From the NCBI GenBank assembly GCA_030656615.1, contig JAUSOY010000058.1:59097-123096 (forward strand): DNA of 64,000 nt, in the 5' to 3' direction. Numbering within the stretch: position 1 is the stretch's first letter; the number at the start of each line of letters is the position of its first letter. A model generated the notes under the pieces. It saw only the letters and a list, made by a program, of their open reading frames with translations, was not told where the DNA came from and did no database searches. Shown in pieces: positions 1 through 8,992 of the stretch. The position numbers and the translations under genes are program-made. This DNA is from Bacteroidales bacterium (GTDB lineage: Bacteria; Bacteroidota; Bacteroidia; Bacteroidales; TTA-H9).

Positions 1-686
1 GTTGAATTATAGGTAATTTTTAATGGGTCATTTCTGAAAATCGCTGCATAAAAACTACAGGCAGCAGCATACGTGCCTGCTACAGATGGATGACTTTCAT
101 CGCTTTGGTATAATTCGATGGCAGGATAATTTTGCCGGATATAACGCCAAACGGCACCAACAGGAGATAGAATAGCATGATTACTATCGGCCATCATCCG
201 GTATCGTAAATTTAGTAAACTATCCATTCCCAAATACGTACAAACGGGTGGCCACATAGTACAATTAGAAGCATCCCCGTTTTTTCTTCCCCAGGTCATA
301 TAAAAAATGGTTTCGCCGCAAGGATTATGATTGTTGATTACGCTGTCAAGAAAACGTGCATAGGGGAATACTTCAATTTCAACCTGACCGATGGGCATCG
401 CCGGCCGCTGACTTTGTTCCTGCAATACAACATAATCCCAACCTCCTTCTGAAATCTTTGAAAGGGAAGTGGGGTTTGTTGAATGTCCTTCCAATGTATA
501 TCCTCCGGGGGTATTACTGTCGAACAGTAGCGTATCACCCGCAGATAAAGCTGCATTGGCCAATGTTTCGGGCAAATTGTTTACATAGGTATAACTATTT
601 CCAAGGAATAATATCCTTTTCGATTGGCTTTGGGCATAAATCGTAAAACAGCAGGTATAAGAAAGTATAAAGAAAAGATGCTTCAT
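1..686 (-). CDS. SGNH/GDSL-like secreted protein, truncated by the window edge
   Basis: The reading frame starts at an ATG at 686 and stays open past base 1, so only the first 228 codons are visible. Residues 1-18 form a signal peptide ending in IYAQ, suggesting export. Residues 27-33 read FLGNSYT, a block I-like motif with S31 as candidate nucleophile. Residues 196-201 read DESHPS, giving the D-x-x-H of block V. Both ends of an SGNH hydrolase core are therefore present, and the missing C-terminus probably holds a linker or sorting domain, as in related Bacteroidota proteins. Esterase or acetylhydrolase activity is inference; the substrate is unknown. No clear promoter box lies in the 240 bases before it. 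Confidence 0.7.
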   Translation of the reverse strand, partial: MKHLFFILSYTCCFTIYAQSQSKRILFLGNSYTYVNNLPETLANAALSAGDTLLFDSNTPGGYTLEGHSTNPTSLSKISEGGWDYVVLQEQSQRPAMPIGQVEIEVFPYARFLDSVINNHNPCGETIFYMTWGRKNGDASNCTMWPPVCTYLGMDSLLNLRYRMMADSNHAILSPVGAVWRYIRQNYPAIELYQSDESHPSVAGTYAAACSFYAAIFRNDPLKITYNS

Positions 687-928
687 TAATAAATCAATTA
701 TGTGGTACTCAGAGAATAAATGTAGTAATTTAAATGAAGGTTTATTACTAGGGCTTCATTAAAGTACATTTATAAACCAGTAAAAAATAAATAAATTAAA
801 ACTACAGCGTCCCGGTACAATATTTGCTGAGATCCTACATTATTATTAACAAAGCTTTGTTAAAAACCTTCTGTTTTTGCCCTGCCAAATGCACTAAAAA
901 ACTGTAATTTAGCACAAAATTATTGTAT

Positions 929-1663
929 ATGTCAGCTTCTGTAATGCTTTTTGTAACTCAGGCTGTGACGGGGATTACCGACACTGCACTTAACGTAGGC
1001 TCAATGTCTGCCCAAAATGCACCTGCTCAGGCAGGAGAAATCTCATTGTCTGTTCTCGAACTTGCCCAGAAAGGTGGCTGGATCATGGCTATTTTGGGTG
1101 TGATGTCGGTGATTGCTGTTTATATTTTTGTTGAAAGATATCTGGCTATCACAAAATCAAGCAAAGAGGAACGCAATTTTATTAATAACATTCGCGATTT
1201 TATTCATAACGGACGCATCGATTCTGCATTGGCTCTATGTCGTGCACAAGACAGCCCCATTGCCCGAATGATTGAAAAAGGACTGCAGCGTTTGGGTAAA
1301 CCCCTTGGCGATATCAATACAGCCATCGAAAACGTTGGTAAACTTGAAATATCCCGACTCGAGAAAAATATAGCAGGTTTAGCTACCATAGCTGGTGCGG
1401 CCCCAATGCTTGGTTTCTTAGGAACCGTTATTGGTATGATTCAGGCTTTTTATGATATGTCGATGGCGGGTAATAATGTTGATATCATTATCCTTTCCAG
1501 TGGTATTTATCAGGCAATGGTGACTACCGTGGGTGGATTAGTCGTTGGTATTGTGGCCTATGTTTGTTATAATATTCTGGTAGCACGTATCGAAAAACTT
1601 GTATTTATACTCGAAAATCGCGCAACCGACTTCATGGATTTGCTCCAGGAACCTGCTTCCTAA
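929..1663 (+). CDS. exbB: ExbB/TolQ/MotA-family proton channel protein
   Basis: Inner-membrane subunit of a TonB-ExbB-ExbD type motor, which couples proton flow to outer-membrane transport. The ATG at 929 (MSASVM) is preferred over a TTG two codons upstream. Three membrane segments are visible: residues about 50-70 (WIMAILGVMSVIAVYIFVE), about 135-160 (IAGLATIAGAAPMLGFLGTV) and about 180-205 (YQAMVTTVGGLVVGIVAYV). The GAAPMLGFLGTVIGMI stretch is the family signature. A hydrophobic, Gln/Ala-rich N-terminal extension of about 45 residues precedes the core, as in several Bacteroidota homologues. ExbD follows after 18 bases and a TonB-like gene overlaps that, so the three form an operon. TolQ is the alternative, but the TonB-like partner favours ExbB. 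Confidence 0.88.
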   Translation: MSASVMLFVTQAVTGITDTALNVGSMSAQNAPAQAGEISLSVLELAQKGGWIMAILGVMSVIAVYIFVERYLAITKSSKEERNFINNIRDFIHNGRIDSALALCRAQDSPIARMIEKGLQRLGKPLGDINTAIENVGKLEISRLEKNIAGLATIAGAAPMLGFLGTVIGMIQAFYDMSMAGNNVDIIILSSGIYQAMVTTVGGLVVGIVAYVCYNILVARIEKLVFILENRATDFMDLLQEPAS

Positions 1664-1681
1664 ACGATTAAAATTGCTGTT

Positions 1682-2128
1682 ATGGCTATACGCTCACGTA
1701 ACAAATTAGACCCCTCATTCAGCTCGGCATCCATGTCAGATTTGGTATTCCTGTTGTTGATATTTTTCATGATATCATCAACACTTATCAGTCCCAATGC
1801 TGTAAAACTTCTGCTTCCCAGTAGTAACAGTAAAACCATGGCTAAGCAAACAGTTACTGTTTATATTAATGAGCGGTTTGAATATATGATGGATATCGAT
1901 GGTAATGGCAATGCCGTTCCGGTTAATCTGGAACTGATGCGCCAAACCCTCGAAAATCAACTTCGCCTTCAGGCAGAGGATGCTTCCGTGGTACTGCGTA
2001 CTGACCGGACAGTTCCGGTTCAGTATGTTGTAAGTATTTTTGATGTTGTAAATGGCATTAACGAAACCTATCAAACGAAGTACAAAGTAATTTTGGCAAC
2101 CCGGCCTGATAAATCCGGTAATATTTAA
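1682..2128 (+). CDS. exbD: ExbD/TolR-family biopolymer transport protein
   Basis: Partner of the ExbB channel. The 148-residue product has the ExbD plan: a short cytoplasmic N-terminus, one membrane helix at about residues 17-38 (SDLVFLLLIFFMISSTLI), then a periplasmic domain. The Asp in MSDLVFLLLIFFM is the family's conserved protonatable residue. The periplasmic part ends with the usual VVLRTDRTVPVQYVVSIFDVV segment. Its stop codon overlaps the ATG of the next gene (TAATG at 2126-2130), implying translational coupling. Confidence 0.9.
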   Translation: MAIRSRNKLDPSFSSASMSDLVFLLLIFFMISSTLISPNAVKLLLPSSNSKTMAKQTVTVYINERFEYMMDIDGNGNAVPVNLELMRQTLENQLRLQAEDASVVLRTDRTVPVQYVVSIFDVVNGINETYQTKYKVILATRPDKSGNI

Positions 2129-2922
2129 TGGAGAATAATAAAACATACGGCATTATTGGAACGCTGGCATTTCATGCAATGTTGCTGCTTCTGTTGTTTT
2201 ATTTTGCCTTGCGCACCCCACTACCTTTACCAGGTGAAGAAGGGGTGGAGGTGAACCTCGGATATTCAACCCAGGGCATGGGCGATATTCAGCCTCCGGA
2301 AATTCCGGCAAGTCAGCAGGCTTCCATACCATCCTCTACACGTGTTCAAAAAGAAGATTTGGTTACACAAGATATCGAAGATGCTCCTGCTGTTGCTGAA
2401 AAGGCGAAAGAAAAACCATCAGAAAAAAAATCAACCATTCCTGTTCAAAAACCTGCTGAAGTGAAACCTCAGGAACCTAAGGTAAATACGAATGCAATGT
2501 ATACCGGCAAGCAACAGGGAACACAGAATTCTGGTAATCAAGGAATATCCGGAGGTGTTGGAGATCAGGGAAAACCTGACGGTACCCCGGGTTCAAATAA
2601 TTATGATGGACAGGGTGGTTCTGGTAATGGAATAGCATTTAGTCTGGATGGTAGAGGAAAAGTGTACCTCAATCAACCTCCTTACACTTCAAGCGAACAG
2701 GGTAGGGTTGTGGTCGAAATCATTGTTGACCGCCTGGGAAATGTAACACGAGCTACGGCTGGTAAAAAAATTCCTGGAACAACCATTGGTACCACCACAA
2801 CGGATCAAGTGTTGTGGAATGCTGCCCGTCAGGCAGCGCTTCGCTCAAAATTTACTGCCGATCCTTCTGCTGCCGAAGAGCAAAGAGGATACATTTCTTA
2901 TAATTTCGTGAAATTACAATAG
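2128..2922 (+). CDS. TonB-like energy transducer
   Basis: A 264-residue protein with an N-terminal membrane anchor at about residues 8-28 (IIGTLAFHAMLLLLLFYFAL), a Pro/Lys/Glu-rich periplasm-spanning linker (about 60-130), a Gly/Asn-rich stretch (about 130-170) and a C-terminal TonB-like fold (about 175-264). The last part includes GRVVVEIIVDRLGNVTRA and NAARQAALRSKF, matching TonB C-terminal domains (a VDxxGxV turn followed by a helix). It would carry energy from ExbBD to TonB-dependent receptors, none of which lie nearby. It starts inside the exbD stop codon. The Gly/Asn linker is common in Bacteroidota versions. Confidence 0.85.
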   Translation: MENNKTYGIIGTLAFHAMLLLLLFYFALRTPLPLPGEEGVEVNLGYSTQGMGDIQPPEIPASQQASIPSSTRVQKEDLVTQDIEDAPAVAEKAKEKPSEKKSTIPVQKPAEVKPQEPKVNTNAMYTGKQQGTQNSGNQGISGGVGDQGKPDGTPGSNNYDGQGGSGNGIAFSLDGRGKVYLNQPPYTSSEQGRVVVEIIVDRLGNVTRATAGKKIPGTTIGTTTTDQVLWNAARQAALRSKFTADPSAAEEQRGYISYNFVKLQ

Positions 2923-3349
2923 CTGTTTATTGGCGATTTGTAATTATAAAAAACTGGCGTTAATTGTCGACGTATTATGGACAATTATCTGGTTTTGTGT
3001 GTTGTATTGTCTGCCACTAATCGTTTTTCGATATAAATTTTAGAATCGCCACAAGTATATTCAGGTTTTCGTTGACTATGTTCGTTTTGATCAATTGCTT
3101 CCGTTTCTGTCTGATTGTTGTAAGGAAATGAAATATATACACGACATTCGAATAAATTGCAAATGTGTTATGCTATTTTTTGTTCTTAGAAAATCAGTAT
3201 CATCACAGAACCGTTAATCATTTTTTCTTCCTGAATCCCACTATTTCTCGAATCGATTGAACAAATAGTACGTCTCCATTTGTTATGTAATATAAATAAT
3301 ATTCAAATTTCTGCATATTTATTAATTCTTAACAAAACCCTCATCGGAA
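2923..3349. other. 427-base gene-free interval before the leucine operon
   Basis: No supportable ORF or RNA gene is visible. An inverted repeat pairs AATTGTC with GACAATT across 11 bases near 2960-2985, just after the tonB-like gene; it lacks a T-run, so it is only a weak terminator candidate. The rest is AT-rich. I found no perfect TAnnTTTG box. The interval presumably holds the promoter of the downstream operon, which begins with a GTG codon. Confidence 0.5.
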
Positions 3350-4960
3350 GTGTATAAAATCGAATCGAAAATTGACGTCCTTTCGGAGGACTTTCTCCGC
3401 AATAAGGCAGCTTTCATGCAACAATTGGGTCATTTCAGAATGACCATGAAAGACACGATGTTTCCTTCCGGAGACGATGAATCAATGCTAAGGCATACTT
3501 CCCGCGGTAAACTCATGGTCAGAGATCGAATCAATAAACTCGTCGATTCCAACACGCCCTTTCTCGAATTGTCGCCTCTTGCGGCGCTGGATCAATACGA
3601 TAATGCGTTTAAATCGGCAGGAATCATTACCGGGATTGGAGTAATTCATGGTCGGGAAACAGTCATTATTGCAAATGATGCCACCATGAAGGGCGGTACG
3701 TATATGCGATTTACAATCCGTAAACATCTAAGGGCTCAGGAAATTGCCATCGAAAATCATCTTCCCTGTGTCTATTTGGTTGATTCGGGTGGAGTTTTTC
3801 TACCAGAGCAGGACAGTGTTTTTCCTGATCGTGATCATTTTGGACGTTTCTTTTATAATCAGGCCATAATGTCATCGATGGGATTGCCACAAATTGCCAT
3901 CGTTATGGGTTCTTGCACTGCCGGAGGTGCTTATGTTCCGGCTATGAGTGACGAAACAATTATTGTGCGTAATCAGGGTACCATCTTTTTGGCTGGTCCA
4001 CCTCTGGTGAAAGCGGCCACGGGTGAAGTAGTAAGCCCCGAAGAACTGGGCGGGGCGGAAGTTCATACCTCCCTTTCTGGTGTGGCAGATCATTTGGCAG
4101 AAAATGACCAGCATGCCCTTCAGATTTGTCGGAATATTTTTGAAAATCTGGGGACAATTTCAAAAGATAAACTTCAACGTTTTCCTATTGAAGAACCTGC
4201 TTACGATCCGCAAGAATTATACGGACTGGCTCCCATCGATTTCCGTAAAATGCTTGATCCACGAGAAATTATCGCCCGTATGGTAGATGGGAGTTATTTT
4301 CACGAATTCAAAGAAAAGTACGCGCCCACACTGGTTACTGGTTTTGCCAGAATCATGGGATATCCGGTTGGTATATTAGCCAACCATGGAGTATTGTTTT
4401 CAGAATCCGCACTAAAAGGAACTCATTTTATTGAACTCTGTTCGGAGCGTAAAATTCCGCTGATCTTTCTTCAGAATGTCACCGGTTTTATGGTTGGAAG
4501 AGAGTACGAACGCAATGGAATTGCAAAAGATGGTGCAAAAATGGTTCATGCAGTTGCTACGGCCAATGTCCCCAAGTTTACCGTAATTTTTGGTGGCTCC
4601 TTTGGAGCAGGTAATTATGGAATGGCTGGCAGAGCGTATAGTCCACGCTTACTATTTATGTGGCCCAATGCTAAAATTTCGGTCATGGGAGGCGAGCAGG
4701 CTGCCAACGTTTTGGCTACCATCAAACAAGACCAATATGAAGCCTCTGGCAAAACACCTGACTGGGAGGCTTTGGATGCAATGAAAAAATCGATAATGGA
4801 TAAGTACGAAAAGGAAGGCTCTGCGTATTATAGTACCTCTCGTTTGTGGGACGACGGAATTATCGACCCGGTAGATACCCGAAAAATTTTGGCTATGGGT
4901 ATCTCTGCTTCATTAAACAGGCCAATTGAAGATCCCAAATTCGGAGTATTCAGAATGTAA
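3350..4960 (+). CDS. liuB: Methylcrotonyl-CoA carboxylase, carboxyltransferase (beta) subunit
   Basis: Transfers the carboxyl group from carboxybiotin to 3-methylcrotonyl-CoA in leucine breakdown. The 536-residue length fits MCC beta. The segment [17 protein letters not shown] followed by [17 protein letters not shown] is the MCC-beta version of the crotonase-fold acyl-CoA site. A second-half signature, [13 protein letters not shown] then [16 protein letters not shown], supplies the carboxybiotin site. The start is a GTG; no in-frame ATG lies upstream before a stop, and homology to MCC beta begins right there (KIDVLSEDF). Followed at 10 bases by the hydratase and then the biotin subunit. Propionyl-CoA carboxylase is the alternative, but sequence and neighbours favour MCC. 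Confidence 0.9.
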   Translation: MYKIESKIDVLSEDFLRNKAAFMQQLGHFRMTMKDTMFPSGDDESMLRHTSRGKLMVRDRINKLVDSNTPFLELSPLAALDQYDNAFKSAGIITGIGVIHGRETVIIANDATMKGGTYMRFTIRKHLRAQEIAIENHLPCVYLVDSGGVFLPEQDSVFPDRDHFGRFFYNQAIMSSMGLPQIAIVMGSCTAGGAYVPAMSDETIIVRNQGTIFLAGPPLVKAATGEVVSPEELGGAEVHTSLSGVADHLAENDQHALQICRNIFENLGTISKDKLQRFPIEEPAYDPQELYGLAPIDFRKMLDPREIIARMVDGSYFHEFKEKYAPTLVTGFARIMGYPVGILANHGVLFSESALKGTHFIELCSERKIPLIFLQNVTGFMVGREYERNGIAKDGAKMVHAVATANVPKFTVIFGGSFGAGNYGMAGRAYSPRLLFMWPNAKISVMGGEQAANVLATIKQDQYEASGKTPDWEALDAMKKSIMDKYEKEGSAYYSTSRLWDDGIIDPVDTRKILAMGISASLNRPIEDPKFGVFRM

Positions 4961-4970
4961 TTTAAACATT

Positions 4971-5762
4971 ATGGAAATAAATTTTCAGACTCTTCAAACG
5001 GAGATCATTGACAAGGTTTTACATGTGAAGCTTAACCGGCCGGAAGTTCGGAATGCAATGAACTCCGAAATGATAGAAGAAATTACCAGAGTATTTAGAA
5101 AAATCAGCGGCTTTGGAGATATTCGGGCGTTAGTGATACGTGGAAACGGAAAAGCCTTTTGTGCCGGCGCCGATCTCAATTATATGCAATCGGTTGCTAA
5201 ACTTAGCTATGAAGAAAATCTGGCGGACAGCCATAAGCTTGCAGCCTGTTTTCAGGCAGTTTACGATTGTGAATTGCCTGTTATTGCCTATGTTCATGGT
5301 TCTGCCATGGGTGGTGCCATTGGCCTGATAGCAGCCTGCGACATTATTATTGCAGAATCTGAAACGCGGTTTTCTTTTAGTGAATTGAAATTGGGTCTCG
5401 TTCCCGCAACCATTGCCCCTTTCGTTATTTCACGCTGTGGTGCCGTAAAATCAATTGAAACAATGCTTTCGGCTCGAATTTTCTATGCTCCGGAAGCCGA
5501 AAAAATGGGTTTGGTTAGTCATTCGGTACCCGAGAAAGAAATGGAGAAGTGGCTTTCCGAGTATTTGGTTTCTATCAAAAGTGGCGCTCCGTTGGCTCAA
5601 AAAATTTGTAAACAAATGTTGCGGAAACTGGCAAATGAAACACCATCGGCTGATATTTCGGTATATACTTCTAAAATGATTGCCGGAATCCGTGCGGCCG
5701 ATGAAGGTCAGGAGGGTATGAACGCCTTTTTCGAAAAACGTAAGCCTAAATGGAGCGAGTAA
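4971..5762 (+). CDS. liuC: Enoyl-CoA hydratase family, probable methylglutaconyl-CoA hydratase
   Basis: Crotonase-fold enzyme, predicted to hydrate 3-methylglutaconyl-CoA to HMG-CoA. I place the start at the ATG at 4971 (MEINFQ), since upstream codons overlap the previous gene. The 263-residue product shows LNRPEVRNAMN, the oxyanion-hole stretch GNGKAFCAGADLNYM (about 57-71), HGSAMGGAIGLIAACDI (about 105-121) and FSELKLGLVPATIAPFVI (about 131-148). The last is typical of LiuC/AUH-type hydratases. Lying between the two carboxylase subunits is strong context for this step. Other short-chain enoyl-CoA hydratase activity cannot be excluded. Confidence 0.85.
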   Translation: MEINFQTLQTEIIDKVLHVKLNRPEVRNAMNSEMIEEITRVFRKISGFGDIRALVIRGNGKAFCAGADLNYMQSVAKLSYEENLADSHKLAACFQAVYDCELPVIAYVHGSAMGGAIGLIAACDIIIAESETRFSFSELKLGLVPATIAPFVISRCGAVKSIETMLSARIFYAPEAEKMGLVSHSVPEKEMEKWLSEYLVSIKSGAPLAQKICKQMLRKLANETPSADISVYTSKMIAGIRAADEGQEGMNAFFEKRKPKWSE

Positions 5763-5787
5763 ACGCGTTCAAACTTAATCATCACCA

Positions 5788-7779
5788 ATGAAATTATTTA
5801 CGAAAATACTGATTGCCAACCGAGCAGAAATTGCAGTACGAATTATACGATCTGCCCGGGAAATGAATATTAAATCGGTGGCGGTTTTCGAAGCGCAGGA
5901 AAGAGAAGCCTTGCATGTACGAATGGCTGACGAAGCTTTTTTACTGCAAGGTAACAGCATCACCGAAACGTATTTAAACAGTGAGCAGATTATTAGAATT
6001 GCCCTTAAAGCTTCTTGCGATGCAATACATCCGGGATACGGTTTTCTGGCCGAAAATGCCGATTTTGCTGAAGCTTGCGCTAAGGCAGGAATTGTTTTTA
6101 TTGGTCCCTCTGCCCAGGCGATTCGGGCCATGGGAAATAAAATTGCATCAAGGGAACTGGCTAAAAAAGCAGGATTGCCAATGACCCAAGGCATTACAGG
6201 AAATACGAAAGAACTCATTGAGAAAGCACTTACATTAAAAATGCCCTTGCTGGTTAAAGCAGCGGCTGGCGGTGGTGGAAAGGGAATGCGTATTGTTCGT
6301 AATCCGGAAGATTTGCCGTCAATTCTCGAAGCTACATCACGCGAAGCTCTGACATATTTCGGTGATGAAGGTGTATATATCGAAAAATATATTGAAAATC
6401 CTCGCCATATCGAAATTCAGATATTAGGCGATAATCAGGGTCATGTGATACATTTATTCGAGAGAGAATGTACCATTCAACGGCGTTATCAAAAAATTAT
6501 TGAGGAATCGCCATCAGCAAGTCTGACGGATTCTATGCGTACAAGAATGGGTGATGCCGCAGTAAAAATTGCTAAGAGTATTGGATATTCAAGTGTCGGA
6601 ACCATTGAGTTTCTGGTGGATCAGAATATGGATTTTTATTTTCTCGAGATGAATACCCGAATCCAGGTAGAACATCCTGTGACCGAAATGGTAACGGGTA
6701 TCGATATCGTGAAAGAACAGATTCGCATTGCCGCTGGTTTTCCACTTTCGATACGTCAGGATGAAGTGATTCAGAAAGGACACGCCATCGAGTGCAGGGT
6801 GTATGCGGAAGATCCTTTGAATAATTTTATGCCATCCCCCGGTGATATCCTTCTTTATTCTCCACCCAAAGGGAAAAATATTCGCGTGGATAGTAGTCTT
6901 GATGGTCCGGAAAAAATTAGCGGAAATTACGATCCGATGATTGCCAAACTGATTGTTTGGGGCGAAAATAGAGTGGCTGCCATTGATGCTTCCGTATCTG
7001 CTCTTGAAAATTTTCACATCCAGGGCATTATGAATAATATGGTTTTCCTGCGACATATATTGTCATTGAATGATTTTCGGGAAAACAAGATTTCAACAGC
7101 TTTCTGTGATGTTATGATGCAGGAGATTTCACAAGCCATGCATCTCGAAAAGAGAAGCATTTCCCGCGATTGGGTTGTTATTGCCTTGATAGTAAAGGAA
7201 TTATATTCAAAAAATTATAAGAAAAATGTTTGGAACGAAATAGGATACTGGCGCCATATGATGACTTTTAATGTCTTTGTGGATGATCAAAGCCTGAGAG
7301 TTGAAATTCTTGACAAAAGGAAAGACATCACTCAATGTAAAATTAATGGTATTGGGTACAAGGTCGAATTTGTTGGAAGGGAAGATTTAGCATGGCGGAT
7401 TCGAATTAATGATGAAACAGTTCAATTTTTTGCCTCTGATGATGCAAAAGGCAAAACGGTCATTAGTATTCAATCAATTGATTTTTACGCATTTCGTCAA
7501 GATAAATTGTTGCACGGAATTAATTTCGGTGAAAAAGAAGCAGGTAGTTTTATCGGAAAAATTGTTTCACCCATGCCGGGTAAAGTGATTAAACTGAATG
7601 TTAAAAGTGGTGAATTGGTATCTAAGAATCAGGTTTTAATGATTGTTGAAGCCATGAAAATGGAAAATAATATTCTGGCACCATATGATGGGCAGGTGGA
7701 CGATGTATATATCGTTGAAAATCAAATGGTAGATACCGAAACTGAATTGATTGTATTATCTGAGAAAATTTCAGATTGA
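5788..7779 (+). CDS. liuD: Methylcrotonyl-CoA carboxylase, biotin carboxylase/biotin carrier (alpha) subunit
   Basis: ATP-dependent biotin carboxylase fused to its biotin carrier. The order is: biotin-carboxylase N-domain (KILIANRAEIAVRIIRSARE, about 5-24), ATP-grasp (VKAAAGGGGKGMRIV, about 155-169), biotin-carboxylase C-domain (GHAIECRVYAEDP, about 330-342), a linker/BT-like region (about 445-585) and the biotinyl domain with EAMKMEN, K624 being the biotinylation site. The 663-residue length fits MCC alpha. The FLEMNTRIQVEHPVTE motif is intact. With the beta subunit it should form an alpha6-beta6-type enzyme. The 25-base gap to the hydratase supports co-transcription. Confidence 0.9.
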   Translation: MKLFTKILIANRAEIAVRIIRSAREMNIKSVAVFEAQEREALHVRMADEAFLLQGNSITETYLNSEQIIRIALKASCDAIHPGYGFLAENADFAEACAKAGIVFIGPSAQAIRAMGNKIASRELAKKAGLPMTQGITGNTKELIEKALTLKMPLLVKAAAGGGGKGMRIVRNPEDLPSILEATSREALTYFGDEGVYIEKYIENPRHIEIQILGDNQGHVIHLFERECTIQRRYQKIIEESPSASLTDSMRTRMGDAAVKIAKSIGYSSVGTIEFLVDQNMDFYFLEMNTRIQVEHPVTEMVTGIDIVKEQIRIAAGFPLSIRQDEVIQKGHAIECRVYAEDPLNNFMPSPGDILLYSPPKGKNIRVDSSLDGPEKISGNYDPMIAKLIVWGENRVAAIDASVSALENFHIQGIMNNMVFLRHILSLNDFRENKISTAFCDVMMQEISQAMHLEKRSISRDWVVIALIVKELYSKNYKKNVWNEIGYWRHMMTFNVFVDDQSLRVEILDKRKDITQCKINGIGYKVEFVGREDLAWRIRINDETVQFFASDDAKGKTVISIQSIDFYAFRQDKLLHGINFGEKEAGSFIGKIVSPMPGKVIKLNVKSGELVSKNQVLMIVEAMKMENNILAPYDGQVDDVYIVENQMVDTETELIVLSEKISD

Positions 7780-7836
7780 ACTATCTATATACGATAATGG
7801 TTAATTTATGAACGTTGTAAAAATAAATCTGAATAT

Positions 7837-8979
7837 ATGCATCCAACTTCTGAACATGATCTCATCCGGACAACAGTTCGTGATTTTGCCGAAAGGGAAA
7901 TTAAACCCATCGCCCGTGAATTAGACGAAAAAGCGGAGTTTTCGGTCGAATTGGCTTCCATGATGGGCGAACTTGGACTTTTTGGGATGCACATTCACGA
8001 AAAATACGGCGGTCAGGGCCTCGATACATTGTCTTATATCATCGCCGTAGAAGAACTGGCCCGTGTGGATAGCAGTCAGGCAGTAACACTGGCGGCTCAT
8101 AATTCGCTGGGCATCAATCCCATTTATAAATATGGCACCGAAACGCAGAAGATGAAATATCTTCCCCAATTATGTAGTGGAAAAGCACTTTGGGGTTTTG
8201 GACTTACTGAGCCCGATGCTGGTTCTGATTCAAGAGGAACAAAAACTCATGCCTTTAAAGAAGGAAAAGAATGGGTAATCAATGGCTCTAAAATTTTTAT
8301 TACCAATGCCTCTGCATCCATATCGATTGGTTCGACCGTTCAGACTGTAACATCTACCAAAAAAAGTGGTAAAAAAGAGTTTACCAATTTTATTGTTGAT
8401 AAAGGAACTCCGGGTTTTCGTACTTCTCCCATTCACGGAAAAATGATGTGGAGAGCGTCTGATACTGCTGAATTGTTTTTTGACGATGTTCGAGTAACGG
8501 ATGAAAATATACTGGGTTCAGTTGGGCAGGGTTCTAAAATTATGCTCGAAACGCTTGACAGTGGACGGCTTTCCATTGCTGCAATTGGATTAGGACTGGC
8601 ACAGGGCGCTTTTGAAATGGCTCTTGAATATGCCAAGGTTCGTAAGCAATTTGGCCGCCCCATTGCTCAATTTCAGGTTATTTCATTTAAACTGGCTGAT
8701 ATGGCAACAAAAATTGAACTTGCCAGAGCTCTTTTGTATAAAGCATGTTGGCTGAAAGATACCGGAAAACCATTTGGTAAAGAAGCAGCCATGTCAAAAC
8801 TATATTGTTCTGAAATTGCAAAAGAAGTGGCCGATCAGGCACTGCAGATTCATGGAGGTTATGGCCTTCTTAAAGAGTTTGATATCGAACGCTTTTACCG
8901 CGATCAAAGGATATTACAAATAGGAGAGGGCACTTCTGAAATTCAAAAAATAGTCATAGCAAGACACATTGGAGTTTAA
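7837..8979 (+). CDS. Acyl-CoA dehydrogenase with short-chain-type active site
   Basis: FAD enzyme of 380 residues predicted to oxidise an acyl-CoA to its 2,3-enoyl form and pass electrons to ETF. Family signatures are GFGLTEPDAGSDSRGTKT (about 126-143), RKQFGRPIAQFQ (about 268-279) and QIHGGYGLLKEFDIERFYRD (about 329-348). In this operon the expected step is isovaleryl-CoA to methylcrotonyl-CoA. However, E364 in GEGTSEIQ occupies the base position of short- and medium-chain enzymes. The position where isovaleryl-CoA dehydrogenase carries its base (LDSGRLSIAA here) has Gly. Substrate is therefore uncertain: butyryl-, 2-methylbutyryl- or isovaleryl-CoA. ETF genes are not in the window. Confidence 0.88.
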   Translation: MHPTSEHDLIRTTVRDFAEREIKPIARELDEKAEFSVELASMMGELGLFGMHIHEKYGGQGLDTLSYIIAVEELARVDSSQAVTLAAHNSLGINPIYKYGTETQKMKYLPQLCSGKALWGFGLTEPDAGSDSRGTKTHAFKEGKEWVINGSKIFITNASASISIGSTVQTVTSTKKSGKKEFTNFIVDKGTPGFRTSPIHGKMMWRASDTAELFFDDVRVTDENILGSVGQGSKIMLETLDSGRLSIAAIGLGLAQGAFEMALEYAKVRKQFGRPIAQFQVISFKLADMATKIELARALLYKACWLKDTGKPFGKEAAMSKLYCSEIAKEVADQALQIHGGYGLLKEFDIERFYRDQRILQIGEGTSEIQKIVIARHIGV

Positions 8980-8992
8980 AATTTTGATAAAA

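Noticed and set aside
356..646. Plus-strand 96-codon open frame at the left edge
   Set aside because: It lies antisense to the SGNH-like gene, which has a signal peptide and both catalytic motifs; the plus-strand frame resembles no family.
1778..2146. Minus-strand 122-codon open frame opposite exbD
   Set aside because: It is the complement of a clear ExbD gene and has no domain, start context or conserved neighbour.
2955..2990. Inverted repeat AATTGTC/GACAATT after the tonB-like gene as a terminator
   Set aside because: There is no T-run on either side and the stem is AT-rich; not convincing.
5775..6218. Minus-strand 147-codon open frame opposite the carboxylase alpha subunit
   Set aside because: Complement of a conserved biotin-carboxylase domain; Ala/Ser/Ile-rich composition typical of antisense frames.
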